Of a DNA stretch of 64,000 bases, positions 45,426-53,810 are shown one piece after another. The position numbers were made by a program, and so were the translations under genes. Numbering within the stretch: the stretch's first letter is position 1; the number at the start of each line of letters is the position of its first letter. Origin of the DNA: Tissierellia bacterium (GTDB lineage: Bacteria > Bacillota > Clostridia > Tissierellales > Peptoniphilaceae); contig JAAYFJ010000091.1 of the NCBI GenBank assembly GCA_012728295.1, positions 1 to 64,000 of the forward strand, read 5' to 3'. Below the pieces are notes generated by a model that did not search any database, was not told where the DNA came from, and worked only from the letters and a program-made list of their open reading frames with translations.

Positions 45426-46412
45426 TTGAAAATTCTTGTAGATACAATGGGTAGCGATAAAGGATCACATGCACTGGTAACAGGAGCTATGAATGCTGCT
45501 ACAAAATGGGAGTTTGAACCTATATTAGTTGGTGATGAACAAGAGATTACCAATGTTATTAGCGAAGGGAATTGGAAAATCAAGCCTCAAATTATTGGAT
45601 TAAATGAAGTGATATCCAATGATGAAAGCCCAACGTTGGCGATTAGAAGAAAAAAAGACTCATCAATGGTTAAAGCGTTAGAGCTACTAAGGGATGGACA
45701 TGCAGATGGCATGGTCAGTGCGGGAAGCACTGGGGCATTACTAGCAGGAGGCATGCTAATACTCAAGAGAATTAACGGTTTAAAGAGAGCTGCTCTAACA
45801 AGTATATATCCTACTACAAAAGGGATGTCGTTACTTGTAGATGCTGGAGCTAATGTGGAATTGACACCAGAAACATTGACTCAATTTGCTATAATGGCTA
45901 GCATATATTATAGCAATACCTTTAATATAACTAACCCAAGAGTTGCCTTAGTAAACGTGGGAACAGAAAAGGGCAAAGGTCATAGCTTTGCTCAGGAGAC
46001 TTATGGATTGCTTGAAAAATCTCCTGTAAATTTTATTGGGAATATTGAAGCCAGAGAAATACCTTTTGGAGGTTCTGATATTATTGTCTGTGATGGTTTT
46101 ACAGGAAATATAATATTAAAGTTAACAGAAGGAATGGCTTTGGCAATGGTCTATCGTGTAAAAAAAGCAGTGATGTCATCATTTATTTCTAAAGTTGGGG
46201 CTCTTTTAATAAAGCCAGCACTAACTAAGATGAAAAAGGATTTAGATTATAGAGAATACGGTGGTGTTCCTTTACTAGGACTTACCGCGCCAGTTTTTAA
46301 AGCCCATGGAAGTTCTGATGATTATGCTGTAGAAAATGCAATTGGTAGATTAATTGATTTTATAAAAGCTGATGTAATAAAGCAGCTAGAAGTAGAGATA
46401 AAAGGAGAGTAG
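45426..46412 (+). CDS. plsX: Phosphate acyltransferase PlsX
   Basis: A 328-residue enzyme that converts acyl-ACP to acyl-phosphate for PlsY. ILVDTMGSDKG at the start, the SAGSTGALLAGG segment and GNIEAREIPFGG are typical. I choose TTG 45426, five bases after GAGGTGA; the frame also opens at TTG 45408 but that has no site. Regulator fapR, which precedes plsX in Bacillus, is absent. Confidence 0.95.
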   Translation: MKILVDTMGSDKGSHALVTGAMNAATKWEFEPILVGDEQEITNVISEGNWKIKPQIIGLNEVISNDESPTLAIRRKKDSSMVKALELLRDGHADGMVSAGSTGALLAGGMLILKRINGLKRAALTSIYPTTKGMSLLVDAGANVELTPETLTQFAIMASIYYSNTFNITNPRVALVNVGTEKGKGHSFAQETYGLLEKSPVNFIGNIEAREIPFGGSDIIVCDGFTGNIILKLTEGMALAMVYRVKKAVMSSFISKVGALLIKPALTKMKKDLDYREYGGVPLLGLTAPVFKAHGSSDDYAVENAIGRLIDFIKADVIKQLEVEIKGE

Positions 46413-46413
46413 T

Positions 46414-46641
46414 ATGGAACAACGTGTAATCGAGATTATTGCTGAACAATTTCAAATGGACCCTAAGGAACTAAGTTTATCCATGACGTTCAAAGAGGAC
46501 CTGGATGCTGATTCTATTGAATTAGTTGAATTAATTATGACGTTAGAAGAAGAATTCAATATCGAGGTTGAAGATGATCAGCTTGAAAAGATAAAGACAA
46601 TTGGAGATGTTGTTGAGCAGCTTGAACTGCTTAATGATTAA
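46414..46641 (+). CDS. acpP: Acyl carrier protein
   Basis: A 75-residue acidic helical protein. The phosphopantetheine Ser sits in DADSIELVELIM (Ser about 36). It carries the growing acyl chain for fatty acid synthesis. One base after plsX; plsX-acpP-rnc-smc is a common order, here without fabD and fabG. Confidence 0.96.
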   Translation: MEQRVIEIIAEQFQMDPKELSLSMTFKEDLDADSIELVELIMTLEEEFNIEVEDDQLEKIKTIGDVVEQLELLND

Positions 46642-46655
46642 GATATTTTTTTGTT

Positions 46656-47330
46656 GTGATGGCAGAATTATGCTACAAATTTAGAGATTTAAAATTGCTA
46701 AAGGAAGCGCTATGTCATTCGAGTTATGCGAATGAGACGGATGCTTCGTTAAGTAGCAACGAAAGATTAGAATTTCTAGGGGATGCAGTATTGGAACTAG
46801 CTATGACAGATGCGCTATATAAAGAGTACAAAAACTCAAAAGAAGGTTTACTTAGCGAAATAAAGTCATCGTTAGTTAAAGAGAGTACACTGGCGATGGT
46901 CGCCTTGAACATTGGCTTAGACAGAATGATATCGTTGGGTAAGTGCGAAGAGACTACAGGTGGAAGGCACCGTCAATCAATTCTAGCAGATGCTATGGAA
47001 GCTGTAATTGGCGCAGTGTTTTTAGACAGTGATTTTGAGACAGCAAAAGCTTTCATTAATGAAATATATGAAAAAACGTTTCAAAATTATTTGCAGAATG
47101 TTTATTCTGGAGAAGAGCCTAAATCAGCTTTACAAAAGCTTGTACAACAGAGCACAAACGACATTATCGAATATAGAACAAATATGGTTTCAGGAAGCGA
47201 TCACAATCCAACATTTTATTCAGAAGTATATATTTCAAAAGAGCTTATGGGAAGCGGGAAGGGCAGCTCAAAAAAAAGAGCTGAAACCGCTGCTGCAAGA
47301 GTCGCACTGGAGAAATTACAACAATTATAA
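46656..47330 (+). CDS. rnc: Ribonuclease III
   Basis: A 224-residue double-strand-specific RNase: catalytic domain with NERLEFLGDAVLE (about 30-42) and DAMEAVIGAVFLD, then a C-terminal dsRNA-binding domain (about 155-222). It processes rRNA precursors. Start is GTG 46656 or ATG 46659; no strong ribosome binding site is seen. Confidence 0.96.
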   Translation: MMAELCYKFRDLKLLKEALCHSSYANETDASLSSNERLEFLGDAVLELAMTDALYKEYKNSKEGLLSEIKSSLVKESTLAMVALNIGLDRMISLGKCEETTGGRHRQSILADAMEAVIGAVFLDSDFETAKAFINEIYEKTFQNYLQNVYSGEEPKSALQKLVQQSTNDIIEYRTNMVSGSDHNPTFYSEVYISKELMGSGKGSSKKRAETAAARVALEKLQQL

Positions 47331-47365
47331 TTTTATTATGATTTACCGATTGGCGGTGTAATCAA

Positions 47366-50300
47366 TTGTATTTAAAGAGTATTGAATTACAGGGATTTAA
47401 ATCGTTTCCCAAAAAGACCACTATTAACTTTGAGCAGGGAGTTACTGCAATTGTAGGGCCTAATGGCAGTGGGAAAAGTAATATTTCTGATGCGATAAAA
47501 TGGGTTTTAGGAGAACAAAGCCTAAAAACATTGAGAGGACAAAAGACAGAGGATATTATTTTTTCAGGGACTGATAAGCGTAGGCCTCTTAACTTTACCC
47601 AAGTTTCTATTACATTTGATAACGAAGATGAAGCCTTGCCTGTAGAGTTTAGTGAAGTAGTTGTTACTCGACGGGCTTTTCGTCATGGGGAAAATGAATA
47701 TTTAATCAACCAAAGAAACGTACGTCTGAAAGATGTGCGACAGTTGTTTATGGATACAGGTTTTGGAAAAGATGGATATGCACTTATCGGGCAGGGACAA
47801 ATAGATTCAATTCTTTCAGAGTCGGGGCAAGAAAGGAAAAATCTATTTGATGAAGCTGCTGGTATTTCTAGGGTTAAATACGAAAAGGAAGAATCAGAAA
47901 GAAACCTTAGGAGAGTCTCTGAGCAGCTATTAAGAATTCAAGATATGCACTATGCAACCGAAAGGTTTGTTACACAGCTGGCAAGAGAAGCTGAAGAGGC
48001 AAAATTATATATAAATAGATATAATGAGATAAAAGAGTTGCATATGCAATTTGCTTATCATAGAACAAATGTTTTAAATATTAGAAAAGCAGAACTTTTG
48101 AATAAGAAATCAGAATTGGATCAAGCTATAGCAGAAGCTGACGAAAGTATAGTCAACATTAACAATTATATTTCAAATTTGGAGAGAGAAATAGCTGATG
48201 TAGAAGAGCAGCTTAAAGAAGAGCAGAATGCGCTTGTGGAAGCGACTAAAGACTTGGAACAGCAGCGAGGAGAACACAAAGTTGCAAGAGCTCGCTTTGA
48301 AGACTGGAAAAGAGAAATTGAGAGACTAACTGAGCAACTGCGGTCTTACGAAGCCCAGAGACAAGCCTTATTGTCCATTGAAATTGCTGAGGTTGATAAT
48401 GTAGCTTTGGATAAGCAGTTGCATGATTTAGAAGAAGCATTTAATGCTAGTAGAGATAAAGTGATTGAATGTCAGAGCTTGCTAGAGTCTCTTAAGCTCA
48501 AGAGAGTTTCTTTAATTAATGATCAAAGGGATGCGGAAGAGAGAAGATGGCAAAGGGAGTTGGCTATTCAAAGACTTAACGATTCGTTGATGCAAGCAGA
48601 AGAATTAGAGAGAAAAGCGGGAGAAGATTTAAAAATTAAAGAATCTGAACTGGAGATTACTAAGGCAAAAATTAAGTCTAAAAATTCAGAAAAAAAGGAA
48701 CTGGAAAAACGTAAAAATAGCATTGAAGAGATTCTAGAAAATGTCACTGAAAATTTAGCTAAAAATGAGATAAAAAGAGATGATTTAAGAAGTGAAAAAA
48801 TTAATCTTGAATCAAACTTGGCTAAGGCAAGTGCATCTTATCAAGTTTATATTAATTCCAAAGAAGATTATCAGGGCTATGCAAAAAGTGTTCAGCAATT
48901 AATGCATACTATTGACAGAAACAGATTCGGAATAATAGATACAGTTGCAGAAATCATCGATGTAGAGGAACAATATGTCAAAGCTATGGAAGTAGCCCTT
49001 GGATATGGAATGCAGAATGTAATAATGAATAATGCTGAAGATATTAAAACTTTATTACCTGAAATAAAAAACAGAGGTATAGGTAGAGTAACGTTCTTGC
49101 CACTACAGACAATAAAGGGATTTAATTCTAAAAAACTAATAGAACTTCCACAGGGATGCTTGGGACTAGCTTCAGATATAATCAAATATGATATTAAATA
49201 TAAAAATATTATTAGTCATTTATTAAGGGATACATTAATTTTCGACTCTTATTCCAATGCCTTAAAATATGCAAAAATATCTGGTTTCTCACGAAAAATG
49301 GTAACTTTAAGCGGTGAATTAATAAGCGCTGGTGGCGCTATTACTGTTGGAAGCATGAAATCTGATAATACTGTTCTCAGAATAGGTGCTAAGCTTAAGA
49401 AGCTGGAAATGGAAATTAATAGTATTGAACAGTCCTTAAAGATAATTAATGAGAATGTGCTAAAATTGGATGATATAATAAGCGTAGAAGCTAATGCGAT
49501 TAACTCAAAAAACATTGATCATGATAGCATTGTCTTAGAGTTGGAGACAGTAAATCGAGAGTTATTTATATATGAGCAAAATAAAAATAGTTTACTTTCA
49601 TATTTGGAAGAGGCGAAGGCTAGTATTAATGAAATTAGTGAGAAAAAAAGCAATATAGCTGTGGAACTGGAGTCCAACGGTGATTTTAGTGGCGATATTG
49701 TCATAAACATGGGCAATATTGAAGAGCAAATAAGCGAAAAAGAAATAGAACTAGATAACTTGAGGATATGCTCCGATGATAAACAAAAACTTTATTATGA
49801 GGGTAAAGAATCTATTGGATTACAAAGATTTGAATGGGAGAATAGAAATTCAAAATTAAGTCAAATTATGGAATTTAAAGAAGTTGCTAGCCGTGATAAA
49901 GAAGATTTGATTAATAGATTATCGACTTTAGAAAAGGATTTAGAATCCATCCATAGCAAAGAAACTGTTTATTTGTCTAAGACTAATGAACTTCAAGAAA
50001 ATATCAATACAGCAAGAGACGAGCAATATATGAATAGGTTGAAGCTAAAAGAATTGTCTGAAGAGAGAAATGATTGGGAAAATAAAAAGCACCAGTTTAA
50101 TATTCAGATGGTTTCTCTTGAAGGCAAAGAAGAACAATTGATTTTAGAGCTTAAGAATATTAAAAATGAGGTTATGGAGCAATATAATGTGGATGTAGAT
50201 TCCTGGGAAGATAATGGAACTAAGGTTACATCAAAAGAGCTGAAAGAAAAACAGATTGAATTGGATAAAATGGGTTCAGTCAACGTAGCGAGTATCCATA

Positions 50301-50872
50301 GATATGACGAAGAAAAAGCTGAGTTTGACAAGTTGGAAGCCCAAAGACTGGACTTGGAAGAATCAAAGGGAAAACTGACTAAACTAATAACTAAGATGGA
50401 CAAAGAAATGAGTGAGAGGTTTAACGAGAGTCTTAAGTCCATTAGCAAATATTTCAACGAAGCTTTTGTAGAGCTATTTGATGGAGGGAGAGCTGAACTA
50501 CAGTATGAAATCCTAGGAGAGGGTGAAGAGGGGCAAGTGAATATACTATGTCAGCCACCTGGTAAAAAATTACAACACTTAAATTTATTGTCGGGGGGAG
50601 AAAAATCTCTAACGGCTGTAGCGTTAGTATTTGCTCTTATGCATGAAAGGCCGTCACCGTTTTGTATATTAGATGAGATTGATGCGGCATTAGATGAAGC
50701 CAACATTATGAGATATACGAATTACTTAAATAAACTTAATGAAAACACACAGTTTATTATAATTACTCACAGAAAGGCTACCATGGAAATTGCCAATACT
50801 ATCTATGGAATAACTATGGAACAAAAAGGCATTAGCAAGATAATTGAAATGCCTATGGAAGGAATTCATTAG
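47366..50872 (+). CDS. smc: Chromosome partition protein SMC
   Basis: A 1168-residue SMC ATPase that organises and segregates the chromosome. N-terminal Walker A GPNGSGKSN (about 32-40), long coiled coil, hinge (about 500-660), second coiled coil, and C-terminal signature LSGGEKSLTA with Walker B CILDEIDAALDE. Start TTG 47366. scpA and scpB, its partners, are elsewhere. Confidence 0.98.
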   Translation: MYLKSIELQGFKSFPKKTTINFEQGVTAIVGPNGSGKSNISDAIKWVLGEQSLKTLRGQKTEDIIFSGTDKRRPLNFTQVSITFDNEDEALPVEFSEVVVTRRAFRHGENEYLINQRNVRLKDVRQLFMDTGFGKDGYALIGQGQIDSILSESGQERKNLFDEAAGISRVKYEKEESERNLRRVSEQLLRIQDMHYATERFVTQLAREAEEAKLYINRYNEIKELHMQFAYHRTNVLNIRKAELLNKKSELDQAIAEADESIVNINNYISNLEREIADVEEQLKEEQNALVEATKDLEQQRGEHKVARARFEDWKREIERLTEQLRSYEAQRQALLSIEIAEVDNVALDKQLHDLEEAFNASRDKVIECQSLLESLKLKRVSLINDQRDAEERRWQRELAIQRLNDSLMQAEELERKAGEDLKIKESELEITKAKIKSKNSEKKELEKRKNSIEEILENVTENLAKNEIKRDDLRSEKINLESNLAKASASYQVYINSKEDYQGYAKSVQQLMHTIDRNRFGIIDTVAEIIDVEEQYVKAMEVALGYGMQNVIMNNAEDIKTLLPEIKNRGIGRVTFLPLQTIKGFNSKKLIELPQGCLGLASDIIKYDIKYKNIISHLLRDTLIFDSYSNALKYAKISGFSRKMVTLSGELISAGGAITVGSMKSDNTVLRIGAKLKKLEMEINSIEQSLKIINENVLKLDDIISVEANAINSKNIDHDSIVLELETVNRELFIYEQNKNSLLSYLEEAKASINEISEKKSNIAVELESNGDFSGDIVINMGNIEEQISEKEIELDNLRICSDDKQKLYYEGKESIGLQRFEWENRNSKLSQIMEFKEVASRDKEDLINRLSTLEKDLESIHSKETVYLSKTNELQENINTARDEQYMNRLKLKELSEERNDWENKKHQFNIQMVSLEGKEEQLILELKNIKNEVMEQYNVDVDSWEDNGTKVTSKELKEKQIELDKMGSVNVASIHRYDEEKAEFDKLEAQRLDLEESKGKLTKLITKMDKEMSERFNESLKSISKYFNEAFVELFDGGRAELQYEILGEGEEGQVNILCQPPGKKLQHLNLLSGGEKSLTAVALVFALMHERPSPFCILDEIDAALDEANIMRYTNYLNKLNENTQFIIITHRKATMEIANTIYGITMEQKGISKIIEMPMEGIH

Positions 50873-50881
50873 GAGGGAAAA

Positions 50882-52003
50882 ATGTTTAAATGGATTAAAG
50901 AGCAATTTAATAAGGATGCTAAAGAAAATGAGAACGATATATTATCTGAAGATAAATTACCTGAAGAAACACCAGTAGAAGATGCTCTTATATTAGAAGA
51001 AGAGTTAATGGAGAGTTTAGAGGAGGAGCAAGAGATAGAAGAAGCTCCCACTAAAGGTTCAGAAGTCGGTGAGAATACAGATTCAAAGCTGGGATTCTTT
51101 GCAAAGTTAAAGCAAGGTTTGACCAAGACAAAAGATGGGTTAATGGGAAATATTGACCTGTTATTAAAAGGTTATGCTAAAATTGATGATGAACTATATG
51201 AAGAATTAGAGGAAATATTAATAGGTGCAGATGTGGGAATGGATGCCACTATTGATATGATAGATAAGCTTCAAGCTGAAATCAAAGAAAGAAAGTCTAC
51301 AAATACAGCAGACATTAAGCCGTTGTTGAAAGAAATTATTGTAGAGAATCTGAATAAGTTCAGTCCAGAAGAACGATTATTAGGAACTGATAGCCCAACT
51401 GTAATACTGGTTGTAGGAGTAAATGGCGTGGGTAAGACAACTACTATTGGGAAATTAGCTCACCAATTGAAAGCGCAGGGGAAAAAAGTAGTTTTGGCTG
51501 CAGGGGATACATTTAGGGCTGCTGCGACTGATCAGCTTAGGGAATGGGCAAACAGAGCAGGCGTTGATCTAATTGCTCTTTCAGAAGGGGCAGATCCAGG
51601 AGCGGTTATTTATGATTCTGTACAAGCTGCAAAGTCAAGGAATGCCGATGTCTTAATATGTGATACGGCAGGGCGTCTGCATAACAAGAAAAACTTGATG
51701 AATGAGTTAAATAAAATCTTCAGAATCATTGACAGAGAATATGGCGAAGCTAAGAAGGAAGTATTGTTGGTACTAGATGCCACAACAGGACAGAATGCAT
51801 TAATTCAAGCAAAAACTTTTAAAGAAGTAGCAAACATTACGGGTATGGCTTTAACTAAGTTAGATGGCTCTGCCAAAGGTGGAATCATCATAGCTTTAGA
51901 AAAAGAATTAGAAGTTCCAGTAAAGCTTGTTGGAGTAGGTGAAGGCATTAGTGACTTGCAAAACTTTGATCCTGATGACTTTGTAAATGCTCTATTTGAG
52001 TAG
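50882..52003 (+). CDS. ftsY: Signal recognition particle receptor FtsY
   Basis: A 373-residue GTPase with an acidic N-terminal A region (about 15-65), N domain, then G domain: GVNGVGKTT (about 181-189), DTFRAAATDQL, DTAGRLHNK and TKLDGSAKGG. It docks ribosome-SRP at the membrane. ffh and ylxM, often next, are absent; the gene is followed by tRNA genes. Confidence 0.97.
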   Translation: MFKWIKEQFNKDAKENENDILSEDKLPEETPVEDALILEEELMESLEEEQEIEEAPTKGSEVGENTDSKLGFFAKLKQGLTKTKDGLMGNIDLLLKGYAKIDDELYEELEEILIGADVGMDATIDMIDKLQAEIKERKSTNTADIKPLLKEIIVENLNKFSPEERLLGTDSPTVILVVGVNGVGKTTTIGKLAHQLKAQGKKVVLAAGDTFRAAATDQLREWANRAGVDLIALSEGADPGAVIYDSVQAAKSRNADVLICDTAGRLHNKKNLMNELNKIFRIIDREYGEAKKEVLLVLDATTGQNALIQAKTFKEVANITGMALTKLDGSAKGGIIIALEKELEVPVKLVGVGEGISDLQNFDPDDFVNALFE

Positions 52004-52038
52004 ACAATATATTAACTATAATTAATTGTTTTTTTTCA

Positions 52039-52067
52039 TTGACAATAACAACTTACATTGTTATACT
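52039..52067 (+). promoter_or_regulatory. Sigma-A promoter of the tRNA-His/Lys operon
   Basis: Perfect TTGACA (52039-52044), 17 bases, TATACT (52062-52067). It sits about 30 bases before tRNA-His. Confidence 0.85.
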
Positions 52068-52097
52068 CTATGAGTACACTTTTTAAAGTACTCATGT

Positions 52098-52175
52098 GGT
52101 GGGTATGGCCTAGTTGGTTAAGGCGTCAGATTGTGGCTCTGAAGATCGTGGGTTCGAATCCCACTATCCACCCCA
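52098..52175 (+). tRNA. tRNA-His (anticodon GTG)
   Basis: A complete cloverleaf. The acceptor 52099-52105 pairs with 52165-52171; anticodon loop TTGTGGC reads GTG; TTCGAAT is in the T loop. The genome encodes the extra G-1 at 52098 opposite discriminator C (52172), the His identity pair, and a CCA end (52173-52175). Confidence 0.98.
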
Positions 52176-52178
52176 CAT

Positions 52179-52254
52179 GATCCATTAGCTCAGTCGGTAG
52201 AGCACCTGACTTTTAATCAGGGTGTCCCGCGTTCGAGTCGCGGATGGATCACCA
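52179..52254 (+). tRNA. tRNA-Lys (anticodon TTT)
   Basis: A 76-base cloverleaf: acceptor GATCCAT pairs with ATGGATC, anticodon loop CTTTTAA reads TTT, T loop TTCGAGT, discriminator A and encoded CCA. Three bases after tRNA-His, so one transcript. Confidence 0.98.
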
Positions 52255-52255
52255 A

Positions 52256-52308
52256 TTAATATTAAAAAACTCTAATGGTAATATTCCATTAGAGTTTTTT
52301 AATATTAA
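52256..52308 (+). terminator. Terminator of the tRNA operon
   Basis: A perfect 23-bp inverted repeat (52256-52278 with 52286-52308) with a 7-base loop and a six-T run in its right arm. On the minus strand it would also act for the gene at 52335-52655. Confidence 0.92.
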
Positions 52309-52334
52309 TAAAATATATTGTTGAAATAAATTTA

Positions 52335-52655
52335 TTAACGTTTCGTCAGTAGGGAGACCCAAGTTGAAGCAGATTTCAAATAGAATCTTTCAACGTTATT
52401 GGCATCAGTTATTATTGACAATGCAGGCCCAGACAATGATATATTTTTCGATGCTGATACAATGCTACTTAGAGATAATGATAGAGGAAAATCATATCCA
52501 CTCCACATTACGATGGCCCCATCATCGACCATTGATGCTTTTTGGCTCTCCTGAAAACACAATCTTAGATTAGTTAAGTATAGTGTGCCATTAATAGTAC
52601 GGCCGTTTTTTTGTTCCCATTTTGCAACTGAACTCTTTATAATTTTTTCGTTCAT
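52335..52655 (-). CDS. Small GRAM-like domain protein
   Basis: A 106-residue protein resembling the GRAM/PH-like fold: an N-terminal Lys/Glu-rich strand, a GTLYLTNLRLCF core that matches GRAM domains well, a WSGYDFPLSLSLSSI segment, and a C-terminal helix. GRAM domains bind lipids or proteins in eukaryotes; bacterial roles are unknown. I use ATG 52655 after GGAGGTTGCC; the frame extends to 52727 without such a site. Confidence 0.75.
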   Translation of the reverse strand: MNEKIIKSSVAKWEQKNGRTINGTLYLTNLRLCFQESQKASMVDDGAIVMWSGYDFPLSLSLSSIVSASKNISLSGPALSIITDANNVERFYLKSASTWVSLLTKR

Positions 52656-52777
52656 GGCAACCTCCTTTCCAAATATATACCCAATCTTTATTAATAAATA
52701 TTTCATATATAAGGATATATTATTCATAGAGACAGTCTTTCATTATAATAAAACTACTATGATAAACATGGAATGTG

Positions 52778-52786
52778 TGTTATAAT
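52778..52786 (+). promoter_or_regulatory. Extended -10 promoter of ctsR
   Basis: TGT-TATAAT (52778-52786); no convincing -35 is present. The predicted start is about 52793, inside the hairpin described next. Confidence 0.55.
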
Positions 52787-52790
52787 AATG

Positions 52791-52812
52791 AAAAGTGCAG
52801 AGCACTTTTTTT
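52791..52812 (+). other. Hairpin with T run at the 5' end of the ctsR leader
   Basis: AAAAGTGC pairs with GCACTTTT across a 3-base loop (52791-52798, 52802-52809), followed by further T. It looks like a terminator but begins where the ctsR transcript is predicted to start, so it may instead be a 5'-end stabilising stem or an early attenuator. Confidence 0.55.
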
Positions 52813-52823
52813 AAGAAGCTAAA

Positions 52824-52840
52824 GAGCAAAGAAAGTCAAA
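52824..52840 (+). promoter_or_regulatory. CtsR operator
   Basis: Two heptads, GAGCAAA and AGTCAAA, separated by GAA, fit the CtsR box (RGTCAAA-NAN-RGTCAAA); the second heptad is perfect, the first matches at five of seven. It lies between the ctsR -10 and its ribosome binding site, as expected for autorepression. Confidence 0.75.
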
Positions 52841-52859
52841 GTCTAAGGAGGCGGAGTTT

Positions 52860-53339
52860 ATGTCTAGGTCAAAACTGAGCAATATTATCGAGGAGTTTTT
52901 GCAAGATATGATGAGCGAAACTCACGATGGAATGATTGAAATTCAGCGTAATGTTTTGGCGGAGCATTTTGATTGTTCACCTTCTCAAATTAACTATGTA
53001 TTATCGACGCGATTCACACCATATAAAGGTTACTATATTGAGAGTCGTAGAGGTGGCGGTGGGTATATAAGAATTATTAAAGTAACAGTAGATGAGCAAG
53101 AAGAAGACTATAGAAAAATTCTTATGGATGCCGTTGGGAATTCAATCACGAAAGATAAAGGAAGACACATTGTTGAGGGCTTGGTTGAAGAGGACATTAT
53201 CTCCACTAGGGAGGCAAGATTGATTATGTCTGCAATTGGAGATAGATCTTTGAGTCAAGTAGGAGAAATAGATAAAAATACGATTCGTGCTTCTATATTG
53301 CAAAATATATTACTAATAGTTTTAGAACAGGAGGGATAG
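52860..53339 (+). CDS. ctsR: Heat-shock repressor CtsR
   Basis: A 159-residue repressor of clp genes. N-terminal winged helix-turn-helix with the glycine-rich wing (ESRRGGGGYIRI, about 62-73) and the C-terminal dimer domain (about 80-155). It binds the tandem heptad box found 20 bases upstream. AGGAGG precedes ATG 52860. First gene of ctsR-mcsA-clpC. Confidence 0.96.
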   Translation: MSRSKLSNIIEEFLQDMMSETHDGMIEIQRNVLAEHFDCSPSQINYVLSTRFTPYKGYYIESRRGGGGYIRIIKVTVDEQEEDYRKILMDAVGNSITKDKGRHIVEGLVEEDIISTREARLIMSAIGDRSLSQVGEIDKNTIRASILQNILLIVLEQEG

Positions 53340-53340
53340 T

Positions 53341-53808
53341 ATGTTGTGCGATTCCTGTAGAGAAAGAGAAGCAGATATTAGAATAACTGCTATCATTAAT
53401 GGAAAAGAAAAAACTTTTCATATTTGTCGAGAATGTGCGATGAAAATATTAAGTGAAAGCAATGGATTACCTGACTTTGGGCAAATTATGCAAAGTCTAC
53501 TATCCGTTGTAAATTACGAAGAAGAATATCCAGACTCTGATGATAACAAAGAATTTAGCAAAACATCAGATGAGTTGTTGAGGGGGTTAGTCAAATCTAT
53601 GTTTGGTCAAATGCAAGAGGCCAAGGAAAGAAAAATGGTAAGTACAAAGGTGGCTGAGCAACTAGAACCAATTCCTTTAGATGAATATACTATTTGCAAA
53701 GCCAGATTGCAATTTGCAATAGAGTCAGAAGACTATAAAGCGGCAGCGATGTTAAGAGATGAGCTGGCATGCCTCGATAGTGAAAAAGAGGAGAGGGGGG
53801 CTTTATAA
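53341..53808 (+). CDS. mcsA: McsA-like zinc/UVR-motif protein
   Basis: A 155-residue protein with an N-terminal CxxC pair, a second CxxC pair about 25 residues on (CDSC and CREC) and a C-terminal UVR motif ([14 protein letters not shown]). In B. subtilis McsA activates the arginine kinase McsB, which tags proteins for ClpCP. Here mcsB is missing: clpC follows at once. McsA may act through ClpC directly; that is inference. Confidence 0.9.
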   Translation: MLCDSCREREADIRITAIINGKEKTFHICRECAMKILSESNGLPDFGQIMQSLLSVVNYEEEYPDSDDNKEFSKTSDELLRGLVKSMFGQMQEAKERKMVSTKVAEQLEPIPLDEYTICKARLQFAIESEDYKAAAMLRDELACLDSEKEERGAL

Positions 53809-53810
53809 TA

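Noticed and set aside
52364..52785. Plus-strand ORFs at 52364-52573 and 52585-52785
   Set aside because: They lie opposite the GRAM-like gene or the ctsR promoter region and have no start signals; the minus-strand gene has a strong site and domain match.
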